Source: DASXYG01 sp036502625 (GTDB lineage Bacteria > Actinomycetota > Actinomycetes > Streptosporangiales > Streptosporangiaceae). Taken from it: a stretch of DNA of 64,000 nucleotides. The stretch lies in NCBI GenBank assembly GCA_036502625.1, contig DASXYG010000117.1, forward strand, positions 1-64,000, read 5' to 3'. The translations under genes were made by a program, and so were the position numbers. The notes under the pieces are model-generated. The model was not told where the DNA came from, did not search any database, and was given only the letters and a program-made list of their open reading frames with translations. Shown here piece after piece: positions 33,918-42,563 of the stretch (position 1 is its first letter; each line of letters begins with the position of its first letter).

Positions 33918-34790
33918 ATGGCGCACTCCTCCCCCCTTGACGGCCGCGTCGTCCTCATCACCGGGGCCGCGCGCGGCATCGGAGCGCACACCGCGCGGCT
34001 GCTGGCCGCGCGCGGCGCGCGCGTCTCGCTGACCGGCCTCGAACCCGACCGGCTGAAGGCGCTCGCCGCCGAGCTCGGCGAGCGGCACGCGTGGTTCGAA
34101 TGCGACGTCACCGACCAGAAGTCCGTGGACGCCGCCGTCGCGGCCACCGCCGACCACTTCGGCCGCATCGACGCCGTGATGGCCAACGCGGGCGTCGCCG
34201 CGTACGGCACGGTCCGTACGTACGACCCCGAGGCGTTCGCGCACACGGTCGACGTCAACCTGACCGGCGCGTTCCGTACCGTGCACGCCGCGCTGCCGCA
34301 CGTCATCGAGCGGCGCGGCTACGTCCTGATCGTGGCGTCGCTGGCGTCGTTCACCCCGGTCGCCGGGCTCGCCGCGTACGCCGCGAGCAAGGCGGGCGCG
34401 GACTCGCTGGCCTGCGCGCTGCGCCAGGAGGTCGCGCACCTGGGCGTGGCCGTCGGCAGCGCGCACCCGAGCTGGATCGACACCGACATGGTGCGCGGCG
34501 CCAAGCGCGACCTCAGCAGCTTCGGCGAGGCGCTGCGCCACATGCCGCCGCCGGCGAACTCCACGACGTCGGTGGAGAAGTGCGCGGCCGCGATCACCGC
34601 CGGCATCGAGCGCCGTGCCCGCCGCATCTACGTCCCGCGCACCGTCGCCGGGGCCAACTGGCTGCGCGCCGTGCTGACCGGCCCGCTCGCGGACCGTGTC
34701 GCCGCGCGCACCACCCCCACCCTCATCCCGCGCATGGAGGAGGAGATCTCCGCGCTCGGACGCTCGTTCGGCGCGCACGTCCGCGAGTAG
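33918..34790 (+). CDS. SDR-family oxidoreductase
   Basis: This 290-residue protein is a short-chain dehydrogenase with cofactor motif TGAARGIG, ANAG near residue 94, catalytic Ser in LIVASLASF and YAASK. The C-terminal extension (about 220-290) is longer than in minimal SDRs and includes a region seen in membrane-associated or lipid-related enzymes. The substrate is unknown. The gene has a leaderless promoter and a strong 23-bp palindrome in front, so it is probably tightly repressed until a ligand is present. Confidence 0.88.
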   Translation: MAHSSPLDGRVVLITGAARGIGAHTARLLAARGARVSLTGLEPDRLKALAAELGERHAWFECDVTDQKSVDAAVAATADHFGRIDAVMANAGVAAYGTVRTYDPEAFAHTVDVNLTGAFRTVHAALPHVIERRGYVLIVASLASFTPVAGLAAYAASKAGADSLACALRQEVAHLGVAVGSAHPSWIDTDMVRGAKRDLSSFGEALRHMPPPANSTTSVEKCAAAITAGIERRARRIYVPRTVAGANWLRAVLTGPLADRVAARTTPTLIPRMEEEISALGRSFGAHVRE

Positions 34791-34872
34791 CGGACGCTGT
34801 CGGTGGACGCGCGCCGATGCCGTAGCCTCGCAGGGAGCAGGTTTTCCGACGTACGGACGGAGCGGCCCCCGC

Positions 34873-36006
34873 GTGCCACAGGTGACGGAGATCGAGGCGT
34901 TCCGGCTCAGCCTTCCGCTGTCCCGCCGCATCGGTGTGAACCGCCGCCGCGAACACGTGCTGCTGCGGCTCGTCGACGAGCGCGGCACGGTCGGCTGGGG
35001 CGAGATCGACCCCGGCGACGACGTATGGGACGCGGCCGAGAGCCTGCGCATCGTGACCGCCGAGCTGGCGCCGCGCCTGCTCGGCCTCGACTGGCACCGC
35101 CCCGAGGAGCTCGTCGATCCCCCGGGGCCGCTCGATCCCGGCTCCTCCGGCGCGGTCACGCCGTGGCTCCGCTGCGCCGCCGGGCTCGACATCGCCTGCT
35201 GGGACCTCTGGTGCCGCCGCCACGACGCGCCGCTCGCGCACGCCATCGGCGGCAGCCGTACGGCCGTCGCCGCCGGCACCCGGGTGGGCCGCGAGGCCAC
35301 CGTGGAGGCGCTGATCGACCGGGTCAACCAGCGGGTGCGCGGCGGCTACGCCCGGGTCACCGTGGAGATCGGCCCGGGGTGGGATGTCGAGCCGATCCGG
35401 GCCGTACGCCACGCCTATCCGGGGCTGCTCGTCGCGGTCAACGGCGGCGGGCGCTACCCCGCGTCCGACGACGCGTTCGCCGCCCTGGAGGCCGTCGACG
35501 GCTACGGGCTGCAGGTCATCGAGCAGCCGTTCGACGCCGCCGACCGCGCCGCCCACGCCGAGCTGCAGCGCCGGGTGTCCGCCTCGGTGGGCATGACGCT
35601 CACGACCCTGCGCGACATCGACGACGCCGAGCGCCTCGGCGCCGCCCGCGCGCTCGACCTCCGCATCTCCGCCGCCGGCGGCGTCACCGCCGCGCGGCGC
35701 CTGCACGACCGCGCCCACCGCAACGGCTGGGCCGTGTGGTGCGGCGGCGGCGCCGAGTTCGGCGTCGCGCGGGTCGCCGCCGTCGCGGTGGCCAGCCTCG
35801 CCGCGTGCACGCTGCCGAGCGACGTCGCCGGCCCCGGCCAGCCGTACTCCCGCGACATCGTCGACCCCGCCGTGCGCGCCACCGACGGCATGGTCCCGGT
35901 GCCGATCGCCGCCCCCGGCCTCGGCCACGAGGTCGAGGAGGACATGGTCCGCCGCATGTCCGCGGAATGCGTCCGCCTCCCGGACCAGCCGGTCGCGGCG
36001 ACCTGA
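34873..36006 (+). CDS. Enolase-superfamily protein lacking catalytic residues
   Basis: This 377-residue protein aligns with o-succinylbenzoate synthase/N-acylamino-acid racemase-type enolase-superfamily proteins, with an N-terminal capping domain and a barrel. A recognisable GPGWDVEPIRAVRHAYPG stretch follows the second strand, and the ending VWCGGGAEFGVARVAAVAVA is typical. The active site is altered: the KxK motif is T163-x-E165, the first metal Asp is Asn190, the third metal position in CLDES is GMTLT (Thr242), and the second catalytic Lys is Arg264. Only Glu217 in IEQPF remains. It cannot be a normal metal-dependent racemase or dehydratase. The GTG at 34873 follows GGACGGAG. Alignment is by eye from memory of the family. 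Confidence 0.75.
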   Translation: MPQVTEIEAFRLSLPLSRRIGVNRRREHVLLRLVDERGTVGWGEIDPGDDVWDAAESLRIVTAELAPRLLGLDWHRPEELVDPPGPLDPGSSGAVTPWLRCAAGLDIACWDLWCRRHDAPLAHAIGGSRTAVAAGTRVGREATVEALIDRVNQRVRGGYARVTVEIGPGWDVEPIRAVRHAYPGLLVAVNGGGRYPASDDAFAALEAVDGYGLQVIEQPFDAADRAAHAELQRRVSASVGMTLTTLRDIDDAERLGAARALDLRISAAGGVTAARRLHDRAHRNGWAVWCGGGAEFGVARVAAVAVASLAACTLPSDVAGPGQPYSRDIVDPAVRATDGMVPVPIAAPGLGHEVEEDMVRRMSAECVRLPDQPVAAT

Positions 36007-36019
36007 GGGCGGTTCCGCG

Positions 36020-36655
36020 TCACAGGCACGGCCCGGTCGCCGTGACGATCACCTGCCCGGCCGTCTGCGTGACCCGGACCTGGTAGTTGTCGCCCGTGCC
36101 GCTGGGCGCGCCGCGGGAGTCCAGGGTGATGTGGGCGTCGTGGCCGCCCAGGCCGGAGCCGAACTCCGGCTCCACGCTGGAAATGGCGCGCCAGGAGTCC
36201 CACATCGCCCAAGGGAGCGCGTCGGCGCGCGCACGCGGCACGGGCGCGGAGACCGTGTCGGCGGACGCCGACTGGTCCGGGTCGCACATCGAGTCATCCG
36301 ACGGCGTCGTCGGCGCCCCGGGGTGCGGCTTCAGGCCGGGGTAGGCGCGGCGGAGCAGGCGCACGGTGTCGTCGCGCAGCCGGCCGACGTACCGGTCGGC
36401 GATGGCCGAGGTCAGCTTCTTCGGCTTCGCGTCTGGCACCACCCAGGAGCGGCCCACCTTGCGGAGCGGGAGGTGGGCGCGCGGAGCGCCGGACACCGCG
36501 GGCCCGGCCGACGGCGGGGCGACCGTGACGGTGGTCCCCGGCGGCGCGGTGCCGGCATGCGGTGCGCCCACCGATACCAGCGCGGCCGCGGCCAGCACGA
36601 TGCCCGCCAGTCCAAGGACGCCGGTCAGGACCCAGGCCGTCACACGTGCGCGCAT
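36020..36655 (-). CDS. Membrane-anchored protein, GPCL-ending, copy 2
   Basis: This 211-residue protein has a single N-terminal membrane helix (about residues 7-27) and an extracytoplasmic region that begins with a Pro/Thr/Ala-rich linker. Its two cysteines, one in SMCDPD and one in the terminal TGPCL, may form a disulfide. It resembles the upstream gene in layout and ending. ATG 36655 is chosen because GAGG lies six bases upstream; an ATG at 36679 overlaps the previous gene. The function is unknown. Confidence 0.65.
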   Translation of the reverse strand: MRARVTAWVLTGVLGLAGIVLAAAALVSVGAPHAGTAPPGTTVTVAPPSAGPAVSGAPRAHLPLRKVGRSWVVPDAKPKKLTSAIADRYVGRLRDDTVRLLRRAYPGLKPHPGAPTTPSDDSMCDPDQSASADTVSAPVPRARADALPWAMWDSWRAISSVEPEFGSGLGGHDAHITLDSRGAPSGTGDNYQVRVTQTAGQVIVTATGPCL

Positions 36656-36663
36656 CGCCGTCC

Positions 36664-37398
36664 TCAATTCGCCAGGCATGGGCCGCTGACGAGCAGTTCG
36701 AGACCCGCGTAGCCGGGCTGGACGTCGACTTCGTACACCGCCTCCAGGTCGTCCGGACTGCCAGGTGCGGCCGATGACGGTGCGTTCGCCTGCACGGTGG
36801 CCCAGGACGGCCGGACACCGCCGGTGGTGGTGACGTCCCAGCCGCGTCCGTCCAGGTAGGTGGTCAACCATGCGGTGACGCGCGTCCAGGCGGCGGGTGT
36901 GACGCCGCGGGTCGTCTCGATGGCGACCAGCGCGCGATGCCGGCCGGCGGCGGAGCAGGTGGCGTCCGGACCGCCGACCCGCTCATTCCACGCCAGCCCG
37001 CCACGGTAGCCCGCGTCGTGCAGCGTGCGGCGCAGTACGGCGCCGGTCTCGTTCGCCAGCAGCCGTGTGTAGCGACTCGCGGTGTCGGGGGTCAGGGAGT
37101 CCGCCGCGCCGTCGGCGACCGTCATCCTCCCGCCGTCGTCGTGCAACGGCACGGGCCCGTACGGACGGGCGCCGGGCCGTACGTCCACGCGGACGGCCGG
37201 ATCCGGGCCGGGCGCCCGGAAGTCGCGGCGGATCTTCGCGAATCCGTGCGTCGCCGGCACGGCGAGAGCGGCGACGACGATGAAAGCCACGATGGGCGCG
37301 ATCCAGATGCCGTAGCGGCGCCGCCGCCGGGGTGGCGCTTGCGGCGGGCCGAGCGAATACGGCTCGGGGTACGGCTCGGGGTACGGCTCCGGACGCAT
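36664..37398 (-). CDS. Membrane-anchored protein, GPCL-ending, copy 1
   Basis: This 244-residue protein starts with a cytoplasmic tail of PEPY repeats (PEPYPEPYPEPYS), an Arg-rich stop (RRRRRYG), then a membrane helix (about residues 30-50) and an extracytoplasmic domain. Two cysteines (ATCSAAG and the terminal SGPCLAN) match the positions in the next gene, eight bases downstream, so the two are probably paralogues made as a pair. GGAGGAG precedes the ATG at 37398 by six bases. I do not recognise the family. Confidence 0.65.
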   Translation of the reverse strand: MRPEPYPEPYPEPYSLGPPQAPPRRRRRYGIWIAPIVAFIVVAALAVPATHGFAKIRRDFRAPGPDPAVRVDVRPGARPYGPVPLHDDGGRMTVADGAADSLTPDTASRYTRLLANETGAVLRRTLHDAGYRGGLAWNERVGGPDATCSAAGRHRALVAIETTRGVTPAAWTRVTAWLTTYLDGRGWDVTTTGGVRPSWATVQANAPSSAAPGSPDDLEAVYEVDVQPGYAGLELLVSGPCLAN

Positions 37399-37470
37399 GT
37401 GTAACTCCTCCGACCGAGGACGGTCGCCCGTCCGGGAGTGGGACGCCGTGGGACGCGCGCGCGTTCCCGG

Positions 37471-38295
37471 TCAGAAGGCGTAGCAGGTGGCCGGGTTGCG
37501 TACCAGGAGCAGGTCGCGCAGGTGCGCGTCCGTCGTCCATACGTCGAGTTCGGCGCGGAGGTCGTCGGTGGACGGCGGGGTGCGGGGCGGGGCGACGTAC
37601 GGCCAGTCCGAGCCCCACAGGAGGCGGGTGGGTACGGCGTCGAGGAAGCGGGCGATCCTGGGGCGCAGGGCCTTCGCGGCGTCGGCCGGGGCGAGGGCGG
37701 GGGCCAGGCGGTACGAGCCGGACAGGGTGATCCAGGCGCGGTCCTCGGCGGCCAGGTCGACCATCAGCGACACGGCCGGGTCGCCGGCGGGGACGTCCGC
37801 GTCGAGGAAGCCCATGTGGTCGAAGACGACCGGCACCGCGGACTCCCGTACGGCGGCGGGCAGCCAGGACAGGTGGTCGCGTACGTCGGTCCAGATCTCG
37901 ATGTGCCAGCCCAGCCTGGCCACCCGGTGGGACATCGGGACCAGGGCGGACAGCGGGGCGCCGCCGGCCATGCGGTCCTGGAGGCGGAGGGCGCGGAAGC
38001 CGTGCGCGTGCAGGCGGTCCAGCTCGGCGTCGGGCACGTCGGCGGCGACCACGGCGACGCCGCGCAGCGCCTCGGGGCGGGTGCCGAGCGCGCGCAGCAC
38101 CGGTTCGTTGTCGGTGCCGTGCGCGCTGGCCGTCACCAGCACGCCGCGGCCGGCGCCGAGCGCGGCGAGGTGCGCCTGGTGGTCGGCGGCGGTGGCGGTG
38201 AACAGGTCGTACGCGGCGCCGGGAACACGCCCGCGCGACGGGTCGAGGACGTGGCAGTGGGTGTCGACGGCCGCGGGCGGCAGCGGTTCGGGCAT
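37471..38295 (-). CDS. Amidohydrolase, PDC-hydrolase-like
   Basis: This 274-residue TIM-barrel enzyme has the metal-binding DTHCHVLDP motif near the N-terminus and LLWGSDWPYVAP with the catalytic Asp near residue 220, as in 2-pyrone-4,6-dicarboxylate lactonases and related amidohydrolases. The middle His of FDHMG also fits. It likely opens a lactone-type ring or hydrolyses an aromatic-derived acid, but the substrate is inferred. It begins one base after the stop of an MFS transporter and is probably co-expressed with it. Confidence 0.82.
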   Translation of the reverse strand: MPEPLPPAAVDTHCHVLDPSRGRVPGAAYDLFTATAADHQAHLAALGAGRGVLVTASAHGTDNEPVLRALGTRPEALRGVAVVAADVPDAELDRLHAHGFRALRLQDRMAGGAPLSALVPMSHRVARLGWHIEIWTDVRDHLSWLPAAVRESAVPVVFDHMGFLDADVPAGDPAVSLMVDLAAEDRAWITLSGSYRLAPALAPADAAKALRPRIARFLDAVPTRLLWGSDWPYVAPPRTPPSTDDLRAELDVWTTDAHLRDLLLVRNPATCYAF

Positions 38296-38296
38296 G

Positions 38297-39571
38297 TCAG
38301 GCGTCGGCCTCCGGTTCGATGTCCGTCAGTGGCACCCCGGGCGCCTCGCCGAGCAGCGCCGCCGCCACGCCGAGCAGGGCGTAGGCGATGCCGGTGAACA
38401 CGGCGATGGCCACCGAGATGCCGATGCGGTCGGCGAGCAGGCCGACCAGCGCGGGGAACACGGCGCCGATGCCGCGCCCGAAGTTGTACGTGAACCCCTG
38501 CCCGGAGCCGCGCACCGCCGTGGGGTACTGCTCGCTGAACAGCGGCCCGATCGCGCTGAAGTACGCGGAGCTGACGAAGCCGAGCGGGAACGCGAGGATG
38601 TCGAACACGACGACGTTGAAGTCGACGGTGGCGTACGGGATGACGATCACGAACGCGAGCACGGCGGTGATGATGAGCGTACGGCGGCGGCCCAGGCGGT
38701 CGGCCAGCCACGCGCCGACGAGGTAGCCGGTGAACGCGCCGGCGATGACGATCGCGAGGGTGCCGCCGAGCGCGAACAGCGCGAGCCCGCGCTGCGTGGT
38801 GAGGAACTGCGGCAGCCACGTCGTCAGCGCGTAGTAGCCGCCCTGCGCGCCGGTGGCCAGCAGCGAGCACAGCAGCGTGCGCTTCCACAGCCCGCGTCCG
38901 AAGATCGCCAGCGCCTCGCGCAGCGGCGGCCGCGTGCCCGCGGCGTTCGCGGCGATGGGCGGCTCGGGGACGTAGCGGCGCAGGAAGAACACCAGCACGG
39001 CGGGCAGCACCCCGACGAAGAACGCGATCCGCCAGGTCAGCGACGGCGGGGTGAGCGACGAGACGAGAACGAACACGCCCACGGCGAGCGCCCACCCGAC
39101 GGCCCACGCCGACTGGACGGTGCCCACCGCGCGGCCCCGGTAGCGGGCGCGCACGGTCTCGGCGATCAGCACCGCGCCGACGGCCCACTCGCCGCCGAAG
39201 CCGAAGCCCATCAGCGCGCGGAACGCCAGGAGCTGCCCGGCGTTCTGCGCGAACCCGCACAGCAGCGTGAAGACCGCGAACCACGCCACGGTGACCTGGA
39301 GCATCCGCACCCGGCCCAGGCGGTCGGCCAGCGCGCCGGCGAGCCAGCCGCCGAGCGCCGAGCACAGCAGCGTGACCGTCGCGATCAGCCCGGCCTGCGC
39401 CTTGTCGTGCAGGAACGCGACGCCGAGCAGCGTCGGCAGGACGAGGCTGAAGATCTGGACGTCCAGGGCGTCGAGGCCCCAGCCGGCGAAGCACCCCCAG
39501 AACGTCCGCCGTTCCGCGCCGTCCATGGTGGTGAACCACCAGCGGGTCGAGGCCGGTGCCGCCTGGCTCAT
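38297..39571 (-). CDS. MFS transporter, aromatic-acid-symporter-like
   Basis: This 424-residue membrane protein has twelve predicted helices and the MFS motifs GALADRLGRVR and GAWLADRLGRRRT. The DALDVQIFSLVLPTL segment in helix 1 is typical of aromatic-acid:H+ symporters and related SHS proteins. The ATG at 39571 follows GGGAGG. The pairing with a PDC-hydrolase-like amidohydrolase suggests uptake of an aromatic or related acid for ring cleavage; the substrate is not determined. Confidence 0.85.
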   Translation of the reverse strand: MSQAAPASTRWWFTTMDGAERRTFWGCFAGWGLDALDVQIFSLVLPTLLGVAFLHDKAQAGLIATVTLLCSALGGWLAGALADRLGRVRMLQVTVAWFAVFTLLCGFAQNAGQLLAFRALMGFGFGGEWAVGAVLIAETVRARYRGRAVGTVQSAWAVGWALAVGVFVLVSSLTPPSLTWRIAFFVGVLPAVLVFFLRRYVPEPPIAANAAGTRPPLREALAIFGRGLWKRTLLCSLLATGAQGGYYALTTWLPQFLTTQRGLALFALGGTLAIVIAGAFTGYLVGAWLADRLGRRRTLIITAVLAFVIVIPYATVDFNVVVFDILAFPLGFVSSAYFSAIGPLFSEQYPTAVRGSGQGFTYNFGRGIGAVFPALVGLLADRIGISVAIAVFTGIAYALLGVAAALLGEAPGVPLTDIEPEADA

Positions 39572-39614
39572 CGGACCTCCCGGTGACCGGGATCGAAGGT
39601 ACGCCGTACGGAAC

Positions 39615-41000
39615 TCACATATGGTCGCTCGCCTCGGCGGCGTTGCCAATAGCGGTGAGCATCGCGGCGAGATCGGGCGTCTTCGCCCGGTCGCGGCCGA
39701 GGATCTCGCCGAGCTCGCGTTCGTAGTCGTCGATGCGGCGCCAGCCGTCCCAGGTGACGTAGCGGGTGCCGTGGCGGCGCAGCGTGGCGAGCACGTCGTC
39801 CGGCGCGGGCTCGGGCGCGCTCGGCACGTTGCCCGCCTCGGCGTCGGCGAGCAGCGAGCGCACGGTCTCGGTGGCGTCGGAGCGGTTGGTGCCGATCACG
39901 CCGGTCGGCCCGCGCTTGATCCAGCCGGCGGCGTACAGGCCCGGCAGCGGCGCGCCGTCCTTGCCGAGCACCCGGCCGGCGTCGTTGGGGACGGTGGCGG
40001 CGTCGTCGTCGAACGGCAGGCCGGGCAGCGGCGAGGCGCGGTAGCCGATCGACCGGATGACCATCTGCGCGGGCAGCTCCTCGATCTCGCCGGTGCCGGC
40101 CGCGTTGCCGGTGCCGTCGAGGTGGCTGCGCTCCAGGCGTACGGCGGTGACCTCGTCCGGCCCGACGATCTCGACGGGGCGGTGCAGGAACCGGAAGTGG
40201 ACGCGGCGCGGCGCGCCCGTCAAAGGCCGCTCGGCCCAGGTGCGGAACAGCTCCACCATCGAACGGGTGGGCCGCCGCGCGGCCATCGCCTCCTCGCCCG
40301 CGGCGTCCACCTCGAGCTCGTCGGCGTGCACGACCACGTCGGTGCCGGGCAGCTCGGCCATCTCGCGCAGCTCGACCAGGGTGAACTTGGCCTGCGCGGG
40401 GCCGCGCCTGGCGATGATGTGCACGTCGTCCACGGGGTGGTCGGCCAGCGCGGCGAGCGCGGCGTCCGGTACGTCGGTGTGCGCGAGGCCGTCGGAGCCC
40501 AGCGCCAGCACCCGGGCGACGTCGAGCGCGACGTTGCCCGCGCCGATCACCGCGACCGACCTGGCGCCCAGCGGGAACCCCGGTGCGTACTGCGGGTGGC
40601 CGCTGTACCAGGCCACGAAGTCGGCGGCGGCGTGGCTTCCGGGGAGGTCCTCGCCGGGCACGCCGAGCCGCCGGTCGTGCGGCGAACCCGTGGCGAAGAC
40701 GGCCGCGTCGTAGTGGGCGCGCACGTCGTCCAGGGTGAGGTCGTCGCCGTACGCGACGTTGCCGATGAACCGTACGCGGGGGTCCTCCATGATCTTCGTC
40801 AGCGTGCGCGCCACCGACTTGATCTTGAAGTGGTCCGGCGCGACGCCGTAGCGGACCAGCCCGAACGGGGTGGGCAGCGCGTCGATGACGTCGACCTGGA
40901 CGTCGATCGGCGGGTCGGCGCGGAGCAGGGCCTCGGCGGCGTAGACGCCGGCCGGCCCGGATCCGATCACCGCCGCGCGCAGCGGACGCGAATGCTCCAT
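39615..41000 (-). CDS. fprA: Ferredoxin/adrenodoxin-type NADP reductase FprA
   Basis: This 461-residue flavoprotein matches the FprA/adrenodoxin-reductase family. It has the FAD motif VIGSGPAGVYAAEAL, the YGVAPDHFKIK signature, the NADP motif VIGAGNVALDVARVL and the C-terminal AGWIKRGPTGVIGTN. It moves electrons from NADPH to ferredoxins, often for cytochrome P450s. The ATG at 41000 follows GAGGAG by eight bases. No P450 or ferredoxin gene is nearby. It diverges from an amidase. Confidence 0.92.
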   Translation of the reverse strand: MEHSRPLRAAVIGSGPAGVYAAEALLRADPPIDVQVDVIDALPTPFGLVRYGVAPDHFKIKSVARTLTKIMEDPRVRFIGNVAYGDDLTLDDVRAHYDAAVFATGSPHDRRLGVPGEDLPGSHAAADFVAWYSGHPQYAPGFPLGARSVAVIGAGNVALDVARVLALGSDGLAHTDVPDAALAALADHPVDDVHIIARRGPAQAKFTLVELREMAELPGTDVVVHADELEVDAAGEEAMAARRPTRSMVELFRTWAERPLTGAPRRVHFRFLHRPVEIVGPDEVTAVRLERSHLDGTGNAAGTGEIEELPAQMVIRSIGYRASPLPGLPFDDDAATVPNDAGRVLGKDGAPLPGLYAAGWIKRGPTGVIGTNRSDATETVRSLLADAEAGNVPSAPEPAPDDVLATLRRHGTRYVTWDGWRRIDDYERELGEILGRDRAKTPDLAAMLTAIGNAAEASDHM

Positions 41001-41036
41001 CGGGTGGTCTCCTCGCAGCAGCCCGACCGTCCTGCG

Positions 41037-41066
41037 AAACTATGCGATCGCCCGTGCGGACGACAA
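41037..41066 (-). promoter_or_regulatory. fprA promoter
   Basis: On the minus strand TTGTCG (41066-41061) and TAGTTT (41042-41037) are 18 bases apart. The start codon lies 36 bases downstream of the -10 element, with a GAGGAG ribosome binding site. Confidence 0.55.
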
Positions 41067-41103
41067 TCCGGGGTACGCCGCTGGCGTGTCGATCATGAAT
41101 CCA

Positions 41104-41132
41104 TTGGTCGGCGGGCGCGGAGGTGCTGTAAT
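41104..41132 (+). promoter_or_regulatory. Amidase promoter, leaderless
   Basis: TTGGTC (41104-41109) and TGTAAT (41127-41132) are 17 bases apart, and the -10 element ends six bases before the ATG at 41139. The transcript probably begins at the start codon. Confidence 0.6.
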
Positions 41133-41138
41133 CCGGAG

Positions 41139-42560
41139 ATGGCGGACATTCATGATCTGACGGCGTGTGACCTGGCGGCGGCGATCCGCGCACGGCGGCT
41201 GTCGCCGGTGGAGGTCACCGACCACTACCTGGACCGTATTGAGGCGCTGAGCGACCAGGTCGGCGCGTTCATCACGGTCACCGCCGACCGCGCCAGGGAC
41301 GACGCGCGCAAGGCCGAGCGCGCCGTCATGGAGGCGGCCGACCCCGCGGAGCTGCCGCCGCTGCTCGGCGTGCCGATCCCCGTGAAGGACCTCGACATGG
41401 TCGCCGGGGTGCGCTGGACGTGGGGGTCGCGGGCGTTCGATGACCAGGTGGCGGGGGTCGACGACGCCGTGGTCGAGGCCATGCGCGCGGCCGGCGCGGT
41501 GGTCACCGGCAAGACGAACACCCCGGAGTTCGGGCTGCCGTGCCATACGGAGAACGCCGTTGCGCCCCCGGCCCGTACGCCATGGGACCTCACACGGTCG
41601 GCGGGCGGGTCGAGCGGCGGCGCGGCCGCCGCGGTTGCGGCCGGGCTGGCGCCGGTGGCGCAGGGCAGCGACGGCGGCGGTTCCGTACGCATCCCGGCGA
41701 GCGTGTGCGGGCTGTTCGGCATCAAGCCGACCCGGGGGCGCATCTCCGCCGCACCGGTCAAGCCGGACCTGATCGGCCTGTCCACGGCGGGCCCGCTGGC
41801 CAGGACCGTACGCGACGCCGCCACGCTGCTCGACGCCATGGCCGTCAGCCGCCCCGGCGACCTCTACCTCGCGCCGCCGCACGACGGCACGTTCGCCGAC
41901 CGGGTGGACCGCGCGCCGGGACGGCTGCGCATCGGCAGGTTCGCCACGCCCGCCGTGCCGGGCGCCGAGCTCGACCCCGAGGTGCGCGAGGCGTACGAAT
42001 CGGCGAGCCGGCTGCTCGGCGACCTCGGCCACGACGTGGAGGACATCGAGGCGCCGGTGGGGGAGGACCTCATCGCGCCGTTCCTGACGGTCTGGGCGGC
42101 GATGGCGACTCTCTACCCCGTCGCGCCCGACCGCGAGGAGCTGCTGCTGCCGCTCACCCGCTGGCTGCGCGACAAGGGCATGGCGCAGGGGACGCCGGAG
42201 TACCTCGGCGCCTGCACGGCGCTGCAATGGGCGATGCGCGCGGCCATGCCGCGGATGGACGCGTACGACGCGATCCTCGCGCCCACGGTGACGCGGACGC
42301 CGCGCCCGGTCGGCTACTTCACCGAGGGCGGCGACCCGGCGGAGGAGTTCGCGCGGATCAGCAGGTTCGCCTGCTTCACCCCGGCGTTCAACGTCTCCGG
42401 GCAGCCCGCCGTGAACGTGCCGCTGCACTGGACGGACGACGGCCTGCCGATCGGCGTCATGCTGGCCGGGCGCATGGGCGGCGAGGGCACGCTGATCTCG
42501 CTGTCCGCCCAGCTCGAGGCCGCGCGCCCGTGGGCGGCGCGGCGCCCGGAGATGTGGTGA
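41139..42560 (+). CDS. Amidase-signature-family amidase
   Basis: This 473-residue cytoplasmic enzyme has the Ser-cisSer-Lys triad of the amidase signature family: Lys in PVKDLDMVAG, the Gly/Ser-rich SAGGSSGG loop and the nucleophile region GSDGGGSVRIPAS. It hydrolyses an amide, but related sequences include GatA-like proteins and diverse amidases, so the substrate is open. It is not a GatCAB subunit, since no gatB or gatC lies nearby. The start at 41139 follows a leaderless promoter. Confidence 0.88.
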   Translation: MADIHDLTACDLAAAIRARRLSPVEVTDHYLDRIEALSDQVGAFITVTADRARDDARKAERAVMEAADPAELPPLLGVPIPVKDLDMVAGVRWTWGSRAFDDQVAGVDDAVVEAMRAAGAVVTGKTNTPEFGLPCHTENAVAPPARTPWDLTRSAGGSSGGAAAAVAAGLAPVAQGSDGGGSVRIPASVCGLFGIKPTRGRISAAPVKPDLIGLSTAGPLARTVRDAATLLDAMAVSRPGDLYLAPPHDGTFADRVDRAPGRLRIGRFATPAVPGAELDPEVREAYESASRLLGDLGHDVEDIEAPVGEDLIAPFLTVWAAMATLYPVAPDREELLLPLTRWLRDKGMAQGTPEYLGACTALQWAMRAAMPRMDAYDAILAPTVTRTPRPVGYFTEGGDPAEEFARISRFACFTPAFNVSGQPAVNVPLHWTDDGLPIGVMLAGRMGGEGTLISLSAQLEAARPWAARRPEMW

Positions 42561-42563
42561 GGC

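Noticed and set aside
39267..41138. Long open frame upstream of the amidase start, giving a very long fusion protein
   Set aside because: The upstream part is the antisense of fprA and the MFS gene and has no family features; the amidase begins at ATG 41139 with its own promoter.
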